Assembly: GCA_966250375.1 (NCBI GenBank)
Contig: CBINHE010000118.1
Span: 1 to 11,078, forward strand
DNA: 11,078 nucleotides
From: CAMLDH01 sp966250375
Lineage (GTDB): Bacteria; Pseudomonadota; Gammaproteobacteria; Burkholderiales; Burkholderiaceae_D
Direction: 5' to 3'
Every line of letters begins with the position of its first letter. Position 1 is the first letter of the stretch. The position numbers were made by a program, and so were the translations under genes. The notes below the pieces were generated by a model, which worked only from the letters and a program-made list of their open reading frames with translations, ran no database searches and had not been told where the DNA came from. Shown here one piece after another: positions 6,382 through 11,078 of the stretch.

Positions 6382-7089
6382 ATGCCAAATCCCAACATCT
6401 ATAACGGTTTCCGTTATCCTGCCGAGATTATCAGCTACGTCGTATGGCTCTACTTCCGATTTTCGCTGAGCTTTCGCGACATTGAGGAATTGATGGCCAG
6501 TCGCGGCGTCATTGTCACCTACGAGACGATCCGTCAATGGACTTTGAAATTTGGCCAGCGGTATGCCAACGCGCTGCGCCGGCGGCAACCCAGACGCGGC
6601 GACAAATGGCATCTGGACGAGGTGGTGCTGACCATCAAGGGCAAGTACTTTTATCTGTGGCGCGCCGTTGATCAGGACGGGCATGCGCTCGACGTGCTGG
6701 TGCAAAAGAGGCGCAACCGGCAGGCCGCCAAACGCTTCTTCCAACAGTTACTCAAGAACCTGCGGTATGTGCCGCGCGTGTTGATCACCGACAAACTGAA
6801 AAACTACGCGGCGGCGAAGACGCAGATCATGCCGGGCGTCGAACATCGGCAACACAAGGGCCTCAACAACCGGGCCGAGCTCTCACACCAGCCGACACGA
6901 CAGCGCGAACGGCAAATGCGGCGCTTCAAATCACCAGGACATGCGCAACGCTTTTTGTCAGCGCACGGCCCGATCAACAATGTGTTCCGGTGTCAGCGCA
7001 ACCGCCTGGCGGCGGCGCAGTATCGGCGCGTCCGCAATCAGGCATTTTCAATCTGGAATGAGGTCGCCGGTGTAGACAATATCCTGTAA
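6382..7089 (+). CDS. IS6-family transposase (DDE)
   Basis: A 235-residue protein, normal for the family (IS26 has 234). It has an N-terminal HTH region (about 12-60, RYPAEIISYVVWLYFRFSLS and ...TYETIRQWTLKFG). The catalytic core has D79 (KWHLDEVVL), D137 (LITDKLKNY) and E166 (NNRAELSHQ), followed by the QPTRQRERQMRRFKS segment. It catalyses replicative or conservative movement of the IS by binding the 14-bp ends. The frame is uninterrupted and all three acidic residues are present, so it could be active. It starts at ATG 6382 after a weak GCAGG; a TGTAAAAT at 6369-6376 may serve as -10. Asn is more usual than Leu at residue 167. Confidence 0.93.
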   Translation: MPNPNIYNGFRYPAEIISYVVWLYFRFSLSFRDIEELMASRGVIVTYETIRQWTLKFGQRYANALRRRQPRRGDKWHLDEVVLTIKGKYFYLWRAVDQDGHALDVLVQKRRNRQAAKRFFQQLLKNLRYVPRVLITDKLKNYAAAKTQIMPGVEHRQHKGLNNRAELSHQPTRQRERQMRRFKSPGHAQRFLSAHGPINNVFRCQRNRLAAAQYRRVRNQAFSIWNEVAGVDNIL

Positions 7090-7109
7090 TCACACTATTT
7101 TCGTTACCG

Positions 7110-7133
7110 AATCGAGACGATTTCGTCTCGATT
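7110..7133. terminator. Palindrome downstream of IS6 transposase
   Basis: AATCGAGACGA (7110-7120) and TCGTCTCGATT (7123-7133) are perfect inverted 11-mers separated by two bases, 21 bp after the transposase stop. There is little T-tract, so terminator activity is only possible. The same palindrome is in the partial IS copy (10932-10955). Confidence 0.5.
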
Positions 7134-7159
7134 TCCATTGGTCGACTTTTCGATTCAGC

Positions 7160-7173
7160 AAGTTGACAGTGCC
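7160..7173. repeat. IS6 terminal inverted repeat, right
   Basis: The complement of GGCACTGTCAACTT. It lies 31 bp from the htrA stop codon; the outward TTGACA would drive transcription antisense to htrA. Confidence 0.9.
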
Positions 7174-7204
7174 CTTGGACGTTGCCGGCGAAACCAGCCA
7201 AGCA

Positions 7205-8698
7205 TCAACCCAGCGCGACAGGAATGAAAATCTTCTCGTCACCGCGCTGTATCAGCAACGCCAGATGCTTGCGCTCTTTTGAAACCAGCGACTGCAACTG
7301 CGCCACCGATCTGACCGGTGTGCCGTTGATCGATACGATCACGTCGCCCGCTTCAATCCCTGCCCGCGCCGCCGCGCCGCCGACTTGTTGCACCACGACA
7401 CCAGAAGCGATATGGGCATCCTGTTTTTCTTCGGGCGTCAATGGCCGCACTGCGACGCCGAGCTTGCCTTGGTGACCATTATTTGTGCCGGAATCATCAT
7501 CCGCAGCAGCGAACTCCTTTGCTTCGCTCAAGGTCGTGGAAAGGTCGCGCTTATTGCCGGCGCGCCATACTTCAAGCGTCGCCTTGTCGCCCGGCTTGCC
7601 CAATCCGACCAGCGCCGGCAAATCGCCCGACCGCGTGATCAGCTGGCCGTTGTACTTGAGGATGACATCGCCCGGTTCGACGCCGGCCTTGGCTGCCGGG
7701 CTGCCCGGCGTGACGCTCGATACCAGCGCGCCATCGAGTCGCGTCAAGCCGAACGATTCGGCCAGCGGCTGACTCAGTTCCTGTATCGTCACACCCAGAC
7801 GCGCATGCACCACCTTCCCGGTCTTCATGATCTGGTCCTTGACATGCAATGCCACATCAATCGGGATGGCGAACGACACGCCTTGGTAACCGCCGGTCTG
7901 GCTATAGATCTGCGAATTGATTCCTATCACGGCGCCATTCACGTCAAACAACGGGCCGCCGGAATTGCCGGGGTTGACCGCAACATCGGTCTGGATAAAA
8001 GGCACGTAGCCGTCGCCCGGCAGCGAGCGTCCCTTGGCACTGACGATGCCGGCGGTGACGCTTTGCTCAAAGCCGAATGGCGAGCCGATGGCGAGCACAT
8101 AATCGCCGACGCCGAGCTGGTTCGGATTGCCGAGACTCACGATTGGCAGATTGCCGGCATTGATTTTCAGGATCGCGACATCGGTAGCCTTGTCGCTGCC
8201 TAATACTTTCGCCTTGTATTCCCGCCGGTCGCTCAATTTCACGACCACTTCATCGGCATCGCGCACCACGTGCGCGTTGGTGAGAATCAAGCCATCCTGG
8301 CTCACGATAAAGCCCGAGCCGAGTCCACGCACCGGCACCGCGCCACGCGGCATGCTGCCGCCAAATCCGGGCAAGCCGCGGAAGAACTTGAAAAATGGAT
8401 CATCGGGCAAACCATTGTCACCATTGTCGATGCCATCCATGCTGGTCTTGGCCATGCCCTGCGTGGTGATGCCGACGACTGCGGGGCCATAGCGTTCGAC
8501 GATCGCGCGATAGTTGGGCGCGGTGACCGGGCCGATTGGTGCAGCGGGCAATGCGGCTGCCGGTGCAGGTTGCGCAGCGGCTTGCGCGACCGGCGCGGGT
8601 TGCTTGAACCACTCCGCGGGATTCCAGGTGACCGCGCCGGCGCTGCCGGCGATAACGCCCGCAGCAGCGAGCGCGAGTGTGAGCGATTTGATTTTCAT
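7205..8698 (-). CDS. htrA: Periplasmic serine protease/chaperone, Do (HtrA/DegP/MucD) family
   Basis: A 497-residue envelope quality-control protease that degrades or refolds misfolded periplasmic proteins. An N-terminal signal peptide (MKIKSLTLAL..., cleavage near residue 22 after GSAGA) is followed by an Ala/Pro linker. The trypsin-like domain (about 60-290) carries the catalytic triad H143 (LTNAHVV), D173 (KATDVAIL) and S246 (NPGNSGGPLF). PDZ1 spans about 297-390 and PDZ2 about 411-492. All domains and the C-terminus are complete. The ATG at 8698 is preceded by AGAAGAG about six bases upstream and by a start-distance expected for the signal peptide. It is the last gene of an apparent response regulator-kinase-protease operon, 74 bp after the kinase stop. 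A CTTAAG repeat box just upstream suggests its own regulated promoter. DegQ/MucD naming within the family is not resolved. Confidence 0.95.
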   Translation of the reverse strand: MKIKSLTLALAAAGVIAGSAGAVTWNPAEWFKQPAPVAQAAAQPAPAAALPAAPIGPVTAPNYRAIVERYGPAVVGITTQGMAKTSMDGIDNGDNGLPDDPFFKFFRGLPGFGGSMPRGAVPVRGLGSGFIVSQDGLILTNAHVVRDADEVVVKLSDRREYKAKVLGSDKATDVAILKINAGNLPIVSLGNPNQLGVGDYVLAIGSPFGFEQSVTAGIVSAKGRSLPGDGYVPFIQTDVAVNPGNSGGPLFDVNGAVIGINSQIYSQTGGYQGVSFAIPIDVALHVKDQIMKTGKVVHARLGVTIQELSQPLAESFGLTRLDGALVSSVTPGSPAAKAGVEPGDVILKYNGQLITRSGDLPALVGLGKPGDKATLEVWRAGNKRDLSTTLSEAKEFAAADDDSGTNNGHQGKLGVAVRPLTPEEKQDAHIASGVVVQQVGGAAARAGIEAGDVIVSINGTPVRSVAQLQSLVSKERKHLALLIQRGDEKIFIPVALG

Positions 8699-8718
8699 GT
8701 CGTTTCTCTTCTAAAGAG

Positions 8719-8745
8719 TTGGATCGGGATTACCGTACGATCCAA
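8719..8745. promoter_or_regulatory. Inverted repeat in the htrA leader
   Basis: TTGGATCG (8719-8726) and CGATCCAA (8738-8745) are perfect 8-bp inverted repeats with an 11-bp spacer, 21 bp before the htrA ATG. It could be an operator or a 5' UTR hairpin. It abuts the -10-like TATTCT (complement of 8745-8750). Confidence 0.5.
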
Positions 8746-8760
8746 GAATAGAAGCGGAAA

Positions 8761-8777
8761 CTTAAGCCAGACTTAAG
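8761..8777 (-). promoter_or_regulatory. PmrA/QseB-type box before htrA (CTTAAG-N5-CTTAAG)
   Basis: Two exact CTTAAG hexamers (8761-8766 and 8772-8777) are separated by five bases. This 11-bp phased direct repeat has the form of boxes bound by PmrA/QseB-group regulators of the OmpR family. It lies 62 bp upstream of the htrA start. The upstream hexamer contains the kinase TAA stop codon. TATTCT (8745-8750, minus) is a possible -10, with the box covering the -35 region, as in activator-dependent promoters. Binding by the regulator encoded at 10092 is inference. Confidence 0.6.
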
Positions 8778-10095
8778 GTTGCGCGAGCCCGGATCCGGGG
8801 GGGCGCAAAAACATCACGCACACCTTGAGTCCGCCAAACCGCGACGTATCGAGTTCGACGCCGGCGCCATGCTGCTCGGCGATGTTCTTGACGATCGACA
8901 ACCCGAGGCCGCTGCCGCTCTGTTGGTTCCCCTGCCCGCGGTAGAAACGGTCGAACACGCGCTGCCGGTCACTCGCAGCGATACCCGGGCCGGAATCTTC
9001 GATGACGAGCAAGACCCGGTCGGCATCCGTCGCCACCTGCACATGGACCGATCCGCCCTCCGGTGTATACCGAATCGCATTGTCGAGCAAATTGCGCGCG
9101 AGGATGCGCAGCCGGGCCGGATCGGCCGCTATTTGCAGATGCTCGGGCGCGTCCAATTCGAGCGCGATATGCCGAGTCTGCGCAAACGTAAATACTTCAG
9201 CGATGGTTTGACGCGTCAATTCGGCCAGATCGGTCGATTGCAGTTGCACCATCGCATCGTTGGGATCGGTCTGTGCCGCGGTCAGCAACTGCTCGATTAA
9301 ATGCGTGGCGCGGTCCACGCCGTCATGCAGCTTGCCCAGCGCATCGGCCTTCGCCGCTTCATCTGGCGCGCGGGCCAGCAGTTGCAACTGCAATTTCAGC
9401 GCGGTCAACGGCGAACGCAACTCGTGCGCGGCGTCGGCGACAAAGGCGCGCTGGCTGGAGAAGGCGCGTTTGAGCCTGCTCAGAAGGGAATTCAATGCCT
9501 TGACCAGCGGTGCGATTTCATTCGTCAAATCCGTCTCCGAGACTTCATCGAGACTACGCGCATCGCGCTGCCCGACTTCCCTCGCCAGCCGCTGCAGCGG
9601 CGACAATGAACTGCCGACCAGCCACCAGATCAAAAGCGCCATCAGCGGCGCGAACGCGAGCAACGGCGCAAGACTGCGGAGTGCCGCATCGGCAGCCAGG
9701 TCGCGCCGCAATTCCAGCGGCTGCGCGACCTGGATGATGCGATCCCTGGCGGCCAGGCTATAGACCCGCCAGCGTCTGTTGCCCGCAACGACATCGGTGA
9801 ATCCCAGCGTCGCACGATTGAACAAGGGATCGCCCGGGCGCGACAGATAGAGCATGGCGCCGTTGCTGGTCCATATCTGCACCACGACATCCAATGCATC
9901 TTCGTTCGAGTAGGAATACGGATTGACAACCACGCCCTGATCGCGCAGCGACAGGGCGATTTGCCGCAACTGGTAGTCGAACAGCTCTTCGTTTTCCTTC
10001 AGTGTGTGCCGGTAGGTGACCACGCCGATCCCGAACGCGGTCAGCATTGCCGCCAGCAGAAGAAATACCGAAAGCCTGGTGCGGATTGATGTCAT
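8773..10095 (-). CDS. qseC: Membrane sensor histidine kinase, QseC-like
   Basis: A 440-residue inner-membrane sensor that autophosphorylates and passes phosphate to the regulator encoded just upstream. TM1 is about 8-27 and TM2 about 141-161, enclosing a periplasmic sensor domain of about 110 residues. A HAMP-like linker (162-213) follows. The H-box is FVADAAHELRSPLTALK, with phospho-acceptor His224. ATP-binding motifs are the N-box NLLDNAIRY (335-343), G1 EDSGPGI (366-372), F-box FDRFYRG (381-387) and G2 GSGLGLSI (394-401). All are intact. The layout and H-box resemble E. coli QseC and TctE-group kinases. ATG at 10095 overlaps the regulator TGA as ATGA, showing translational coupling. The signal sensed cannot be read from sequence. 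Confidence 0.93.
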   Translation of the reverse strand: MTSIRTRLSVFLLLAAMLTAFGIGVVTYRHTLKENEELFDYQLRQIALSLRDQGVVVNPYSYSNEDALDVVVQIWTSNGAMLYLSRPGDPLFNRATLGFTDVVAGNRRWRVYSLAARDRIIQVAQPLELRRDLAADAALRSLAPLLAFAPLMALLIWWLVGSSLSPLQRLAREVGQRDARSLDEVSETDLTNEIAPLVKALNSLLSRLKRAFSSQRAFVADAAHELRSPLTALKLQLQLLARAPDEAAKADALGKLHDGVDRATHLIEQLLTAAQTDPNDAMVQLQSTDLAELTRQTIAEVFTFAQTRHIALELDAPEHLQIAADPARLRILARNLLDNAIRYTPEGGSVHVQVATDADRVLLVIEDSGPGIAASDRQRVFDRFYRGQGNQQSGSGLGLSIVKNIAEQHGAGVELDTSRFGGLKVCVMFLRPPGSGLAQP

Positions 10096-10763
10096 GACGC
10101 CTGCTCCGCTTTCGGGATGAAATAACCGACGCCGCGCATATTCTGGATGAATTCCGTGCCGAGCTTGCGCCGCACTGCATGGATATGCACTTCGACCGCG
10201 TTGCTTTCCACCTCTTCGCCCCAGCCGTACATCCGTTCTTCCAGCTGCGCGCGCGAAAGGATAGTGCCGGGCCGCGCCATCAATGCTTCCACGAGCGCAT
10301 ATTCGCGTGCCGACAACACGACCGGGTGGCCGTCGCGCTTCACTTCCCTGCTGGCCGGGTTGATGCGCACGCTGTGAATTTCCATTTCCGGCGCCGCATG
10401 CCCCGCGCTGCGGCGCAGCGCCGACCGAATACGTGCCGCCAGCTCGTCCAGGTCAAATGGCTTGACCACATAATCATCGGCACCGGCATCCAAACCCTTG
10501 ATCCGCTCTTCGATGCCATCCCGCGCCGTGATGATGATTACCGGCAAACCCTGTTTGCGAGTACGCAGACTGCACAACACTGCAATGCCGTCCTTGCCCG
10601 GCAAGCCGAGATCAAGTAGCGCCAAATCAAAATGCTCATGCGACAGAGCTGTCTCCGCCGCATGGCCATCACGCACCCAGTCCACGACGTAGCCGTCCTG
10701 CCGAAGCGACGTGCGAACCGCATCGCCGATCATTTTGTCATCTTCCACTAACAATATCCGCAT
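10092..10763 (-). CDS. qseB: OmpR-family response regulator, QseB/PmrA-like
   Basis: A 223-residue DNA-binding regulator. The receiver domain (1-118) contains the acidic pair D8-D9, the phospho-acceptor D51 (LLDLGLPGKDG), T79 and K101 (VKPFDLDEL). The winged-helix effector domain (about 126-217) includes YGWGEEVESNAVEVHIHAVRRKLG-type sequence at 179-202, a hallmark of the QseB/PmrA/TctD group. ATG at 10763 was chosen over the open ATG at 10814 because MRILLVEDD is the canonical N-terminus and GGTGAG lies just upstream. The gene is first in an operon-like set with the kinase and htrA. The upstream region (10764-10891) has no CTTAAG pair. A TATAAA (complement of 10868-10873) is present but without a well-spaced -35. 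Confidence 0.94.
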   Translation of the reverse strand: MRILLVEDDKMIGDAVRTSLRQDGYVVDWVRDGHAAETALSHEHFDLALLDLGLPGKDGIAVLCSLRTRKQGLPVIIITARDGIEERIKGLDAGADDYVVKPFDLDELAARIRSALRRSAGHAAPEMEIHSVRINPASREVKRDGHPVVLSAREYALVEALMARPGTILSRAQLEERMYGWGEEVESNAVEVHIHAVRRKLGTEFIQNMRGVGYFIPKAEQAS

Positions 10764-10891
10764 CTGCTCACCATGCTGTCGAAACGAGGTCGCCGGTTTT
10801 GCCGCGCTTTCCAAGCCAGCACGGTGAGGCTGCGCGGCAATTGATCAAGCGTGGCTATTGCGCAAAGTTTATACCGGTTAGCCCTGACGAT

Positions 10892-11023
10892 GGCACTGTC
10901 AACTTGCTGAATCGAAAAGTCGACCAATGGAAATCGAGACGAAATCGTCTCGATTCGGTAACGAAAATAGTGCGATTACAGGATATTGTCTACACCGGCG
11001 ACCTCATTCCAGATTGAAAATGC
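10892..11023 (-). mobile_element. Truncated inverted copy of the IS6 element (right end only)
   Basis: These 132 bp are the reverse complement of 7042-7173, with one mismatch (C at 10973). They comprise the 14-bp terminal repeat GGCACTGTCAACTT, the internal palindrome and the last ~48 coding bases of the transposase. Homology ends abruptly at 11023. The two copies bracket 7174-10891 as inverted repeats. Confidence 0.93.
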
Positions 11024-11078
11024 GGTTCTGGTGCAAATTTCCGAAATGACTAAATGATCGGCGTTGTGATGATTTTCA
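11024..11078. mobile_element. Start of a different IS6-type element inserted in the IS6 copy (partial)
   Basis: At the point where homology to the first IS6 stops, the sequence begins GGTTCTGGTGCAAATTTC. This resembles the terminal repeat of other IS6-family elements (GGTTCTGTTGCAAA type, e.g. IS257/IS240). Only 55 bp are in the window and no coding sequence of it is seen, so identity rests on the terminus alone. Confidence 0.55.

Larger units (their letters stand above)
6335..7173 (+). mobile_element. Complete IS6-family insertion sequence
   Basis: An 839-bp element bounded by perfect 14-bp terminal inverted repeats (GGCACTGTCAACTT at 6335-6348, its complement at 7160-7173) with one transposase gene, the standard IS6 structure. 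The flanking octamers GCGCGAAT (left) and CTTGGACG (right) differ, so the 8-bp target duplication of a simple insertion is missing. That is expected when the element arose from or took part in a deletion or inversion. Its right 132 bp recurs inverted at 10892-11023 with a single mismatch. Confidence 0.92.

Noticed and set aside
7385..8203. A 272-codon plus-strand frame inside the htrA region
   Set aside because: It is the antisense of the protease domain and PDZ region; the minus-strand product has a complete catalytic triad and two PDZ domains, so this is a composition shadow.

Overview
The window looks like an IS-shuffled chromosomal region of a proteobacterium. A beta-proteobacterium (Burkholderiales-like) is my best guess. 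The guess rests on the QseBC-like two-component pair next to a MucD/DegP-type protease, the IS3-family element of a type common in that group, and GC-rich core genes. No rRNA or other lineage marker is present, so the placement is an inference.

Layout, left to right. (1) Positions 1-211: non-coding DNA with a long imperfect palindrome (23-106), then a Shine-Dalgarno that fixes a TTG start. (2) 212-1426: a complete cytochrome P450 with an unusual I-helix. (3) 1532-1872: the C-terminal remnant of a Cys-rich, probably secreted protein, whose 5' part is cut off by an insertion sequence. (4) 1873-3238: an IS3-family element whose orfB carries an in-frame amber codon, so it is probably inactive alone. 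It has no recognisable target duplication. (5) 3347-6228: nuoA-nuoB-nuoCD of an Escherichia coli-type complex I operon, all intact, but the operon stops there; nuoE to nuoN are absent. (6) 6335-7173: a complete IS6-family element sitting where nuoE would be expected, also without an 8-bp target duplication. (7) 7205-10763, minus strand: response regulator, histidine kinase and periplasmic HtrA/DegP-type protease in operon-like order. A CTTAAG-N5-CTTAAG box (PmrA/QseB type) stands between kinase and protease genes. (8) 10892-11023: a 132-bp inverted copy of the right end of the same IS6 element, broken exactly where a different IS6-type terminus begins (11024 to window end).

Functionally there are three unrelated blocks: an oxidative-metabolism gene (P450), the peripheral-arm and first membrane subunits of complex I, and an envelope-stress-type regulatory operon. 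Their present neighbourhood is best explained by IS activity. Both complete IS elements lack target duplications, both sit at broken gene or operon ends, and inverted IS6 ends bracket the 3.7-kb protease/two-component block. I found no CRISPR array, tRNA, rRNA, defence system or clearly novel multi-gene system. The strongest leads are the predicted response-regulator box in front of the protease, the nested IS6 junctions, the truncated nuo operon, and the P450 lacking the usual I-helix acid.
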